Positions 46,705 to 58,041 of a stretch of DNA of 64,000 nucleotides are shown here, piece by piece; position 1 is the first letter of the stretch; each line of letters starts with the position of its first letter. Made by a program: the position numbers and the translations under genes. The stretch comes from Silene conica (taxonomy: Eukaryota > Streptophyta > Magnoliopsida > Caryophyllales > Caryophyllaceae), in contig CM055318.2 of assembly GCA_029255685.2 (NCBI GenBank), positions 31,050,001 to 31,114,000 of the forward strand, read 5' to 3'. The notes under the pieces are model-generated. The model was not told where the DNA came from. It made no database searches and saw nothing but the letters and a program-made list of their open reading frames with translations.

Positions 46705-48320
46705 CTATTGGGGAGATCTAGACAGCGAGGATGACGATGACTCCCAAGAAGAAGAAGAAACCGCAAATCTGTGTCTAAGCAATGTCAGTCTTGAAATGTT
46801 TTCAGAAAGTGAAAATGATAATCAAGACTTAGAGAATGAATTATATCTTATAGGAGATTCTGAATCAGATGAAGACGAAGAGGTAAGCTTCATTGAACTA
46901 AAAAAAAAGTTAAACGATTGTCCAGAAGTACGTTAATCGAATACATTAAACAAACCCTAGACCCATGTCATGAACAAGGTCTTGAGCTAAAAGAAATGAA
47001 AGAACAGATTCTCGAAATTGCTGAAGAAAATCAAGTTTTAAAGGCCAAAGCAAAAAAGATGAAGTCTAAAGTTATAGCTGAATCACCTATAACCTTGGAC
47101 AACATCTGTGCTGAGAAGAAGGTTTTTGAGTCGAAAGTTATAGCTCATGATGTTATAACCTCAGAACTGAAACTCAACATAAATGAACTTCAAGCAAAGG
47201 TTATAGCTGATGATGCTATAAGCCTAGAAGTGAAAAAGGCTAATGAACTTCTTAAGTGTGAGATCGCTTCAAAAGATGAAGTTATCTTAAACCAAATGAA
47301 GAAACTTGATCTTCTTCAATGCAAGTTAAGAGAATCTGAATCTGACCTCTCAAATGTTAAGAAACAGCATACTGAAATAGTAGCTCTTCTTAACGAGCGC
47401 TTTCAAGACCATTGTACTAACAATGATAAAAATCACGACGCAGATCATTCTACATGTAAACAAGAAATTGATTCCTTAAAGGAGTTACTCCTACGTGATA
47501 GAAAAGTTTATGACAAATGGGAAGGGAGTACAAAAGTGTTGGACTTTCTGACTGAACAATCTAATAACAATATGAAGATAAGGTTAGGGCATGAATACTA
47601 TGGCCGTAGAGATCATTCTAAGTGCAAATCAACTCCTTCTGAACGAGACTTCAGAATAAGAAAATATGCTGACTTACCTGAATACAAGATTTGCACATAT
47701 TATGGTCATACGGGTCATGTTCGTGACAACTGTGTCAAATACGCAAGGGATTTCGAAATTGGAGCTAAATTTGTGAAACCCTTTGACATACCTCTTAACG
47801 AAGACACTCCCTCCACTAGTGAGCCCAACAAAGATGAGCAAAGTCATAATCAGTTTAGATGGTTTTACGACAAGAGCTTTGACTATAATAGTAGACCAAT
47901 TCCATCTAAACCTCCACCTAAAAGACCGGCCTCCACCTCAAATCAAAATAAACCTCAGAAAACCAATCATCCTCCACCACAATCAAAACAAAAGAATCCA
48001 TAGAAACCTAAGCCTTATACTAAAGCACCTCCTAAACGAAAATTCAATACTCACAAAGTAATAAGACGAGTTTGGGTTAGGAAAGACTTGGTTTATAGGG
48101 TTACTAACGTTAAAGGGACCAACTTAGGTTGGGTACCTAAAAAATGCACTTGATTCTTTTACAGGTAATAGCGAAAGAAAATAACGTATGGTATCTTGAC
48201 AGTGGATGTTCAAGACACATGACCGGAGACAGAAATTTGTTTCTTTTGCTTAAACCATACAATGGAGGAAGAGTCACCTTTGGAGACAACAATAAGAGAA
48301 AGGTGATCGGTATAGGTAAG
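46705..48320 (+). pseudogene. gag-pol of copia element E, part 2
   Basis: It resumes the gag frame of part 1 (WGDLDSEDDDDSQEEEET, then the acidic ANLCL region usual in plant copia). A frame break lies near 46915. Then come 361 codons (46918-48003) of coiled-coil-like sequence with internal KVIA repeats. A second zinc-knuckle-like site CTYYGHTGHVRDNC has Tyr where the second Cys is expected. After a stop at 48001, homology continues to the protease (VWYLDSGCSRHMTGD, about 48188-48232) and stops where element G inserted. RT and integrase of E are not in the window. Confidence 0.85.
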
Positions 48321-51300
48321 TGATGCGTGCAGATTATATACACTTTTTAGCATCTTTTGGCGCATTTCCATGCATTTACATGCATTTTATGCGCTATTTT
48401 GCCCCTATTTCGCTTCTTTGTGTATTTCTTGTTGTTTTGTAGGAAAGTATGTAAAAGTCGCGAAAAATATTCTTTTTTTGTCGCAAGTAAATTCTTTTAG
48501 AAGATGTAAATTGGAATAGGCCTTACAAGCATTGTAAAGCGCCAATCGTCCAAGTGAATGCTACTTTAGGTGCGAACAATAGAGAAAGGAAGCTAAGCAA
48601 GCAAGGAAGAACTTCAATTTGTTAGTGCCTACTTTAAAGAGCCATATCCCGAGTTATAAAATAGATAATCAAGAGATTCCAATTGGAGATGAAATATTGT
48701 CCTCTTAGCTTTCCAACGCCATGAAGAACGCTTGATTTGCACTAGTAACGAATAAATGACAGCCGTTTGAAGTTCAGTGCGCAATGTAGGAAATACGCGC
48801 TGAGAAGTACTCGATCGAGTACTCTTTCTACTCGATCGAGGTGTCTTCAGAAGAAAATTGCCCGATCGAAGCTTTGCTTTACTCGATCAGAAGGGAAAGA
48901 TCTTGATCGAGTCCTTGCTTTACTCGATCGAGGGGATTTTGGAGATTTTTACTCGATCGAGTGAAATTGGAGCTCGATCGAGTAATCCACTAATGGGCCT
49001 CGGCTTGTGATGCGTGCCTATTTTATGATGTTTTACATCTATTTTTACACGCATTTTGTCGCTCATTTACTATGTTTTAGCCTTTATTTCCCAACAATTG
49101 TCTACTTTCGTATTTTTATGCTCTTTTGCAGATTTATGCGGAAAAGGGACGATTTTATACCAAATTTATGCCCTCGGGACTTTTTATGACTAAGGACAAG
49201 AAGGAACGAAGCCTAGCGCATATTTCAAGGCCTGAAGATAGCTTTAACAAGCAAAAGAATCAATCCACGATGTTGCAGCCTGTTTCAAATGGCTATATCT
49301 CGAGTTCTAGAGCTGATAATGAAGTTATTCCAGTTGGAGGTGAAAGCTTATCCTCTTAGCTTTCCAACGCCGCGAGAATCGCTTGATTACGATAAGTAAC
49401 GAAGAAATGGCAGCTGTTTTAAGAACGATGCGCGCTGCAGTCCCGACAGTTGGTCGACCGACCAACAAAGTAGGTCGATCGACCAGGTTCCTATTGGAAA
49501 AGCCCAGAATTTGCCTGAAGCCCAGAAATTGCATAAAATCCGTAAAACGGTCGACCGACCGAAAATACTGGTCGACCGACCACAGCACCGACCCAGAAGT
49601 TTCCGCGAAGCCCATTAAAGTATTTAGGTCATTAGGAAACTCTTTATTTCCGCCTATTTAAGCCAAATTTCGTAATTAGGGTTAGGCATCAAGATTTCCA
49701 TCAAGTTTTCTACCTAGTTTTTATCATGGAGTTACATCTAGTTTTAGTTTTAATCTTTCAATAATCACCAAACATTTTTCTTTAGTTTTATATATTGTTC
49801 TTCATCAATCTTTCAACATTAATCAATAAAGCTTGTTCTTTTCCGCCTTAATCCTTATTTCCGGTAATTCCTTTCTTAATTTCTGTTTTATTATTGTTAG
49901 TTCATAATTATTGTATCCGGTTTAAGTTAGAATCCCAAGCTTTTATTATTATTGCATGTTTAGATTGATGTTCTTTATAGTTTCCATGTTTATTCCTATT
50001 TTTATTATTGTTTCAATAGTTATGAGTAGCTAATTTCATATGTTAGGATGTAGGGAGTAAATATGCGAAGGTAGTATAAATTCCGAATCGACATGTTGCA
50101 GGGTGGAGGTCGGCCAACCGGGTTAGCTGGTCGGTTGACCGACACGCGTATGAATTTTGTTTCGCTTTAATTTGTAGACTATAATAACCTACAATGAGAC
50201 CAAAAGGAGACTTGTAGGATGTTAGTATTGACCTACCCAAGATTGAGAAATTTGGGAAGGGCATTGGTTTACATCTTAAGACGGATATGTTACTTAAGAC
50301 TGAAAGGTTTGTGACCTAGAATTTAGGGATCACCCTTATTGTTGACACCCAATAATTGTGAGACCTAGGAACTAATAGCATAGACCGAAAAGGAGCTATT
50401 AGGTAACATAGACCTAAAGGGTATGTTACACCCCTTATGCGACTGCAATACATGTTGACTTAGGATTTATATTATCTTAGCTGTTTATTACCCAAACATC
50501 CTAGCATCTCTTTTATCATAGTTTATTTTCATCTTATTTACTTGTTTTATTTTATATTTGTTTTAGACTTAGCAACAACCAATCAAAATACCCCTCTTTT
50601 TATTATTATTTTATAGATTAAAAATTCACAAACATAATTAACCTTGTCTCTCTGTGGTTCGACCCTTGACTTATCCTATCTAAGTTTAAGCTGAGGTTTT
50701 ATAAATCTTATCTTTGGCACCCCTCAACGACGGGTGTCAGCTTGTCCTTAGACTTTACGTCAAATTTTGAGGAGCTTTTGTTTTCTCTTATAAAAGAGAC
50801 TACTCCTCAATACATCAACAACCAACTTTTACTTTAGATCTCTTTTTCACTTTTACTCTGTCATTGTAGACAGGAGACGGAGGAAACTCCGTTCTCCTTT
50901 CCTTTTTGCATTTTCCAGATCTGATTTCATCCTTTCATGTTAATCGGTAATCCTTAATCTAGTTTAATTTTCCTCTTTATATCTTTTATGCCTTGTTTAC
51001 TTTTCATTATGCGTAGGTAGTTTCTTTTGCTAAGACTTAGGGAATCCTTAATTATGAAAGAATAGTAATCGTTTTATTGGGATTATGCTCATATGATCTT
51101 TGTTGTAAATTGCTACATTTAATAGTGACTAGTTGCTTGAGTCGACGCATTGACTAGTTGATTCGATAAACCTTGAACTAGACCGAAAAGTTGGAAAGGG
51201 TGAGGCCTGTAGTAACACATTAGGACCGTAGTGAGGGCGAAAGCTAAGCTATTGTTGTTTTAGGGTGAATGGAGACCGAAAAGAAAAAATTCGATACCCC

Positions 51301-51569
51301 TTGGATTATATTTAAATCGTTTAACCTGAGACCTTGATTGCTAGACTTTATTGACTAAGGTGAACCAAATGTCTTAGCTGTTTTCTTCTCCCTGCTATAC
51401 TTTTATTTTGTCTTTTTCTCTTTTCGCCTGTAGTTTAGATAACCAAACCAAAACCCCCCCTTGCGACCGATAAGCGAACTTTAAAACAAATATCTTTCCT
51501 ACCTGTGGATTCCAACCGAGTTCCCTAGCTATATTAGTTTAGGCCAGTTGGTTATACGACACCCTGTCA
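48321..51569 (+). repeat. 5' LTR of element G (contains solo LTR H)
   Basis: About 1512 bp without H. Seven or so CTCGATCGAG-type words (48808-48985) precede the TATA box TATAAAAG (50789-50796) once H is removed. Confidence 0.8.
49008..50739 (+). mobile_element. Solo LTR H (GGTCGACCGACC family)
   Basis: 1732 bp, TGATGCGTGCC...GGGTGTCA, with a perfect GCTTG duplication (49003-49007 and 50740-50744). It has no internal region. Its own word type is GGTCGACCGACC/GGTCGATCGACC (49447-49585, and a weaker pair 50105-50145). The main words lie upstream of a TATTTAAG box (about 49655-49662). Confidence 0.92.
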
Positions 51570-51574
51570 AATTT

Positions 51575-51592
51575 TGGCGCCATTGTCGGGGA
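51575..51592 (+). other. Primer binding site of element G
   Basis: TGGCGCCATTGTCGGGGA, two mismatches from the site of element C. Confidence 0.8.
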
Positions 51593-51998
51593 GGGAGGCA
51601 ATTGCCTTATCTGTTTTTTGTTTCGTTTATTTCTTTTGGTCTCAGGGAATTTTATTCCCTAAGGCAGTTTTTATCTTCTTCTTTAGTGTTGTTTTGATAG
51701 GTCCTACAGGTCCTATCGGCGGTACTTCGGGAGAAACCACCTCTGTTCCGTTCACTGGAGCCCCAGGTGGTATTTTCTAAGAGATGTGGTATTGTGGGAT
51801 ACGAGGCAGTTTACTGTTTTGCAGCTTGTGGCCAAGTTTATGCCTATCAACGACATAAGCAAAGTCAATATGTTACGATCCCACCCCGTAGTTATACACT
51901 GCCACATCCGTACTATCAACGAGGCTTTCAAGAGCCCTCCTATACTTTTTCATCCGTCACAACAACAAAACCCACCTCCCGATGACCACCATGAATAG

Positions 51999-52280
51999 AT
52001 GGACGAATTGAAGTCGCTGATAGCGATACTTACTCTTCAGTCGCATCAAGTTGAAGAATCTATCATAAGCCTTATACATAAAATAGCTCAAGTGACAGCA
52101 GAGCTAGAGAATAACGCATATGATTCGGGTTTCGAGGAAGTTTTCAATGTTGCTGCACATGACCGGTTCAACCACAACAGTCTATACGATCAGTCGGACG
52201 ATTTAGTGGAGGACGAAGTCGATCGAGCATATCACAGTACTCGATCGACAATTTTATGGAGGTTTAACTCGATCGGCTAA
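51999..52280 (+). pseudogene. Short unrecognised ORF in element G
   Basis: 93 residues from MDELKSLIAILTLQSHQVEE, helix-like at first, acidic later, then running into the CGATCGAG array where it loses protein character. It may be the remnant of a gag-region linker; no motif supports a function. Upstream, 51780-51995 reads HPYYQRGFQEPSYTF in one frame, also unassigned. Confidence 0.25.
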
Positions 52281-52410
52281 CAATGTTAGTCGATCGAGTG
52301 GTTTTGGTGGACTTGTTACTCGATCGAGCGATGAGTTTAATCGATCGAGTGATAGTGGTGATCTGAAGAATCTACTCGATCGAGTGGCATTGTTACTCGA
52401 TCGAGCACAG
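52218..52410 (+). repeat. Internal CTCGATCGAG word array of element G, first
   Basis: About seven words CTCGATCGAG or TCGATCGAG with irregular spacers of 10-30 bp. The same word is found in the LTR of G. Confidence 0.8.
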
Positions 52411-53019
52411 TGACTACGAACAACGATGATTCGACACACGATTCTGTCCCGACTAGCGATGATAAGGTAAGCGAATATCATTCCTCTTGAATAGAAGGTA
52501 CTATCATTCATTTTGTTGATTTTGGTGCGATTTGTTATACGCCTTCCGTTAAATATTACACTGCTGTTGATTTAACGCCTCCGCCCCAGTTCGGGAGCAA
52601 TTTGGAGGAAAATTTTATTATTTCTTCTTGTACAGGTCCATAAAGGTTGAAGGACCCGGGAAGGGGATCGAAATATTCTATCCCGCCAAAGAAGAAAGTG
52701 TGGGAAAGAGTCGATGGAAGTACGCTATGATAAGTCGTTACCCTGTTGTTGCTGTGCTTAGGAGGACAATAGTAAAGCTATGATGGTTGAAATAAATGCA
52801 TTCAGTCAGAAGCCTAGTTGGAGCCCCTTAATTTTTGGTGGTGGATGACAAAAGAAGGTCAAGCTAGGACCAACTGAAACTAGCGCTACCCGGGTGGCAA
52901 CCCGGATTTTACTGTTTTCTTTAATTTTCAGACAATTTCCTTTGCTGTATTAAGACTGTGGTTGATGTAGAATTTCTTCCTAAGTTTCTGTTGAAGGCTA
53001 GCTGTTAACATGTAATCTG

Positions 53020-53155
53020 GTCGATCGAGTAAATTTTTTCGATCGAGTCCATGCACTGTTCGATCGAGTGATTTTGTTTTTTTGAATTTCACTCGATCGA
53101 GTAGACATCTACTGCCAGTCACTCGTTCGAGCCCTCTGACAATTCGATCGACTTA
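53020..53155 (+). repeat. Internal CGATCGAG word array of element G, second
   Basis: Five or six words GATCGAGT/TTCGATCGAG, just upstream of the purine-rich region. The remaining sequence to 53930 has no gene I can see. Confidence 0.75.
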
Positions 53156-53930
53156 TCCGCTGCTTTCTAAAGGAATTTTTGCCCCAACAGCTCACTTTCC
53201 CGTTCGGTTTGGGGAGGTTGTAAGTTTCCTTGTTCCCTTTCGTCCATCTTTTTGTTTTTATTTTCATAGTTTTTTGTAGATATCCCGTAGTAACATGTAT
53301 TAGGTTGTGTACCCCCCCTTCCCCCCTTGTATGTTGCAGCCAATGAGGACATTGTCTATTTTGGTTTGGGGAGGAGTAATGCATCCTTTTACGTCCGCAG
53401 TTTTCAATCTTCGCATGCATTCACGTTTATTTTATACATTTTTAGTTTTTCTTTTTCATTTTATTTCATCTTTTTTTTTTAAAAAAACACAAAAGATGCA
53501 CGTTTGTTTTTGCATATAGTCAAGTCGGAATCGTGTTTACAATGATGATATTGCCTTCTAGGTTATCTGTGTTGATTGTTCATTTGCAGTTTTTCACCAC
53601 CTTGTTGTAAAAAACCATTTTAGCATGTCCCGAATTCCGTTTTGAAAAATATTACTTGGACTTTCTTGACTTGACCTGATTTGTATTTGGCAAACTACTT
53701 ATATATTCTGAGTTTTAGAGCCCATAACTAGTGATATTCATGACCAGTTCATCTATGATTGAGAGTTGTACTCCCTTCACTTCATCACAATTCACATGTA
53801 TGACTTTTGATTGCTTTTTGCCTGCACGCATGGTTTTGTGGTTGGTATCACATGTTAGAAGAATACTTGCATATCCCATTTCTCATTTCACCTGTTTAAT
53901 TCCACATTTAGCCATAAACTGTCAGTTGAC

Positions 53931-54360
53931 CGAGCTTAACGAGTCAAGTCGAGCAAAGGCTGACTCGACATGAAAAGCTCGTGTGCGGCTCGAACATTTG
54001 AGATTACATAATATATTAATCATATTATATAAAAATATGCTCATATTTTATAAAAATACTTTATCATTATTATACCTATGTATCATATATATCAAATATC
54101 TTGTTGATTTGCTAAATATTTTTACATAAAATCTTCGAACCTTTTTATTGAAAATATCGGAAGAAGAAAATAAAAAAAATAAACAATTTTATTTAGGCTC
54201 GATTTGACTCGAGCTCGTGTTAAAGCTCGCAAGCATTGTAACGAGCGCATTTGTTTCAAACTCGAGTAAGATCGGCTCGAGCTCGAGCTCGAGTTTTGGT
54301 AATCGAGCACAAGCCGAGCAAGGTCAAGTTCAAGCTCAGCTCGGCTCGTTAACACCCTTA
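53931..54360. mobile_element. MITE-like inverted-repeat element
   Basis: 430 bp, AT-rich in the middle. Its ends are imperfectly complementary, sharing TTAACGAG (left GAGCTTAACGAGTCAAG; right end reverse-complemented GGTGTTAACGAGCCGAG). It is flanked by TTGAC (53926-53930 and 54361-54365). GAGCTC-rich runs occur inside near 54200-54350. Superfamily uncertain; the five-base flank may be coincidence. Confidence 0.35.
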
Positions 54361-54880
54361 TTGACTACTATGGAACCGTCGACGAAATTGTTGAGATGAC
54401 TTATACAGGCCGAAAAGACACTTACAAAGTTATTTTATTCAAATGTAGTTGGATAGATAACTTCGAAAGAGGAATGGAAGTACATAAGTGATATAAGCTT
54501 GTGGATGTTAACTGGAGTAGATAATTCACAAATACGACCCATTTGTGTTGGCGTATCAAGTGGAACAAGTTTATTATACTCATTATCCAAGTATAAAAAT
54601 GGATCAAGGTCAGTGGTCAGCGGTATTTAAAACCAAGGTCAGATCACATGTTGATGCTCGCGTTGATGAATCTTTCTTTCAAAAAGATGTTACTAATGAT
54701 GAAACAATATTGTCACCAATTGAAGTAGAAGTAGAAGTAGAAGATGAGGATGGAATTGTGGAGGAAGAAGAACAAATACAAATTATGGCAGAAGAGGAGG
54801 ATGAGGAGGACGAAGATAAAGATATTATAGATTCTCTTTGTAAGGATATAGGAATACGTTGTTCAAGTGATGAAGATTAG
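54361..54880 (+). pseudogene. CACTA (En/Spm) TNPD/TNP2-like transposase C-terminal remnant
   Basis: Reads DYYGTVDEIVEMTY, then VILFKCSWIDNFERGMEVHK, stop, YKLVDVNWSR, stop. After a frame change it reads DPFVLAYQVEQVYYT...WSAVFKTK. This is the DUF4216-type C-terminal region of plant CACTA transposases. It ends in an acidic tail rich in Glu/Asp and a stop at 54880. Two stops and a frame change show it is dead. The catalytic part is absent, replaced on the left by unrelated sequence. Confidence 0.7.
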
Positions 54881-55053
54881 GATTTCTATTAGCTTTGATA
54901 ATGTTGTATGTCTTGTTATATTAATATGTTCATCTTACTTTAATTTGTAGATGCTCTGTGGCTCAATATCAATGCAATCATCTAATTACCTTTATTATTT
55001 AAGTAAATTGTTTATTTTATTTCTTTCTTTGTTGCTACTTTAGTTTGATAATA

Positions 55054-56608
55054 TGTGAGGAACACGAAGGAGAGGTAGTTGTAGTAATGTAGGAGATCAA
55101 GGAGACCATAACGAGAACATTCCAATACCTGAAAATGAAGTTCAGCTTCCGCCAGCGGCGACTCCTATACGTCGAATTCATCTCGATCCTTATGACCATG
55201 ATGGCGGCGTTTGGTAAGTGTGTCCTTTATTTCAATTTCAATTTCAATTCTTTTTCAATTTGATTACAAATGATTATTATATTTTCAATTTCAATTCTTT
55301 TTCAGGTTCAGTCACAAAGAAGTCTGGGATCTTATAACGGACATCATTGAATCTAATTACAAGGAGTACGCGCCGAACTTGAGGTTGACTTCTTATGCAA
55401 TGAAGAAGGAATGGTGGGATTGGTTTGAGGTATTCTTTTTTTTGGCGTCTTATTATTCATTTGATTTAATTTATTACTTATTTCCGTTTTATTATTTATT
55501 TATTTTCTAACTATTTTTTTTTTGAAACAGAAACATGTTACCTTTAATCCCGTGACAGATAATTAGTGAAGGCGTCTTAGACTTCCATAATGAAAGTACA
55601 CCTACGACAAATGGTCCACCGGGATTCAAAGAAAGATGAGGAGCATAGGCCATCTTGGGTACTCGCTGATATACACAAACAGTTGCGGGATGGTCAAAGA
55701 TCCAATGTTCAAGGAAACATACGAAAAGAATACTATTAATCATATGTCCGGAAGTACCGAGAAAGGGAAGGCCTTAGATACTCACATAATGGATTGTAGA
55801 GACACTCTCCAAATTATGGACGAATTGGTAATTTAATAGTTTTTACTTTGCTTTTTCTTAGTTTTTTTTTTCTCGATTTGAGTACTTTTTTTAACAATTG
55901 TGTGTCATTTGATTTGACTACTTTTTTTTAACAAACGTCTATCATTTAAATTGTAGGCTGGATAAAATGATAATAAAGTGCCCTCCGCTTTGGTTTTTTT
56001 TGAGAAAACCAATCAAGAAGCATAGCAAAAAGGGATGAGTGTCAAGGAAATCGGAACAATTCTTTGTAAGTTACAACAGACTCTTTATTTTTTAGTAAAT
56101 TCATTTAGTAATTAATTAACGTAATTGACAGTAATCAAACTTTGTTTTTATTTTTTAGAACAAGATTATATTAAGTAAAACTCGACTGTCAAGTCAAGGG
56201 GTGGTGCGAAGCAATGATAATGACAATGACATCTACTTTGAAGAACATGGAGGTTACAGTAAGAAAGGGTTGGTATTTGGTGCGGGAAATACATCGCTAG
56301 TCATTTGGGAGCGCCGCCGTCCGTCAACTGGTGGTAACACGTTGTACAACCCAGGTATTCTTGGTAGAGTGGCTGAAGAGAATGTTCGGCTAAGGCAAAA
56401 AGAAGCGGAGCAATCTCAAAGATTTCAGGCTATAGAAGAGTTCTTAATTCAACATGACTTTTCTACTCAAAACTGTAACCCGGGAGGTCGTCCTCAGCCA
56501 CGACATGACTTGGATGATGACGGTGGCGACAATGCTAGATCGGTCACCCCTTTCATCACCCCTCAGACCCCTCACGCATCTGTTATATATGGTAGTTTAG
56601 TTTATTAG
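55054..56608 (+). pseudogene. CACTA second-gene (TNP1/Transposase_24-like) remnant
   Basis: Likely exons: 55057-55211 (ending YDHDGGVW across GTAAGT), about 55306-55428 (FSHKEVWDLITDIIESNYKE, then MKKEWWDWFE), about 55531 onward (KHVTFNP, then frame-broken), a segment 55700-55830 (FKETYEKNTINHMSGSTEKG) and a last exon-like frame 56201-56608 (YFEEHGGYSKKGLVFGAGNT). The first apparent ATG is followed directly by TGA. The set matches the accessory protein gene found downstream of TNPD in plant CACTA elements. No CACTA terminal repeat was found. Confidence 0.6.
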
Positions 56609-57975
56609 ATTGGGTAGCCTGTTTTTTTTAAGTCGAATATATTCTGACATATAACTATGTAAAACCTTATTTTTAGTTATGAAAAACTTTTCAAAATCTT
56701 GTCTCGGACAAGTTGTTGTGTGTTGGGTTGCTTTGGCTGAAATCAGCCACTTTTATGCAGGTTAGCTGAAATGGAGAGTTTAGAAATGGCTAAAATCAGC
56801 CAGTAGCTGAAATCAGTTGTTGTGTGTTGTGTGTCAGTCAAGATTTGCGACGGATTTCCGCTGAAAACCTTAACTTTCTTTGACTTTTCGACTTCCCAGA
56901 CGATGTGGCCTGGGAAGAGACCATTATAGGCGCGAGTTATGGTGCGACACATGGGGTTGTTCTGTTCGATCTTTTCGCAAATTTAATTTTCTCTTTTGTT
57001 TTATCCAATATTTTGTTGGTTGTGTGTTTTGGTGATTACTTACTAACATGTAACTTGGTTTTTAGGTGTTATTTGGTTGGGTTCTTTGTATGTTCAACAC
57101 GTGTTTCAAATTTTTGAGGCAATTTTGGGCTCATAGTCAAATTTAATTCTAATTAGTGTCATTTCAGCGTCATCATCTTACATAAAACATTCTAGATAAT
57201 TTGAAAATATTTTGAAAAGTTTTCATTTTCGAAATCAGTTTTCAAGCTTTTTGACGTTGTCATAATGAATGTCATATAGACATTACGATTCCGAAACATG
57301 TTGTACTCCGATAATCACCGGGTCTCTACAATACACACGTACTTCTCCAAACATTTTAGTTTATTTGAACTCCTCTTTAACAAAAAAAAAATATATAATT
57401 GTCTGAGATTAGAATTGTTGATGACATAATACAACATTAAAAAAACAAAGAGTCTTATAAGGTAAAGACAGATACTTTATTGTCACAATGAAGCAAGTGA
57501 ATATGTATGAGGGAAAATTGAGCATCTTGTTAATATTGTCATTTGCTTTGTTTGAGAGATACTATAAATTTTCAGATGATAACAAATAGTGTCCATGGAC
57601 CGTGAGAATTTGTGTTAAAAAAGAAAGAAAAAAAATGAGACCCACATAAATACGAAATGGAGTGATAGTAGTAGTTGGTAGAAGAGGGAAAAGAGTGAGT
57701 GGCAGAATTTTGGCGGTAGGCCTCATTCTGTTTGTTAAAAAACTCATAACTATCAAACTCATACTAATAGTCCATTACCCACCACCATCGCCATCGCCAT
57801 CACCATCACAATTAGCATTATCATTACCACCCCAGCATTTAATACCCTGCTTTATCTTTCTCCCTTATTTCAAAAATTCTCCCTTCCCACTTCCTACTTC
57901 CCATGTCCCTTTATTCTTTTTTATTTTTTTAAAAACAATTATTTTTGGGAGAGTTCATAAGAAACTCTGTTATTA
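56609..57975. other. Intergenic region and likely promoter side of the RING-CH gene
   Basis: No gene seen. 56730-56830 has short repeats of GCTGAAATCAGCC, possibly subterminal repeats of the CACTA remnant. 57780-57835 has a CATCAC/CATCGC trinucleotide run, followed by a CT-rich stretch that could be the 5' untranslated leader of the next gene. Confidence 0.5.
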
Positions 57976-58041
57976 ATGGAGATTGAAGACAAGTCTATAG
58001 CAATTCACCTTAATATCCCTCCTATTCCTCTACATCAAAAG
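57976..58041 (+). CDS. RING-CH gene exon 1
   Basis: 22 codons, [20 protein letters not shown] plus QK, donor GTACTTAC. Confidence 0.75.

Larger units (their letters stand above)
48321..53930 (+). mobile_element. Element G: coding-poor LTR retrotransposon (LARD-like), right end missing
   Basis: The LTR starts TGATGCGTGCAG at 48321, inside E, and ends CCCTGTCA at 51569; solo LTR H sits inside it. A tRNA-Asp-type primer site follows. The internal 2.3 kb has no recognisable gag or pol. A GAGGACATTGTC...TTTGGGGAGG purine tract near 53343-53373 resembles the polypurine area of Athila/Tat elements. No 3' LTR is found before 53930, so the copy is truncated. The left target bases would be GTAAG (48316-48320). 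Confidence 0.75.
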
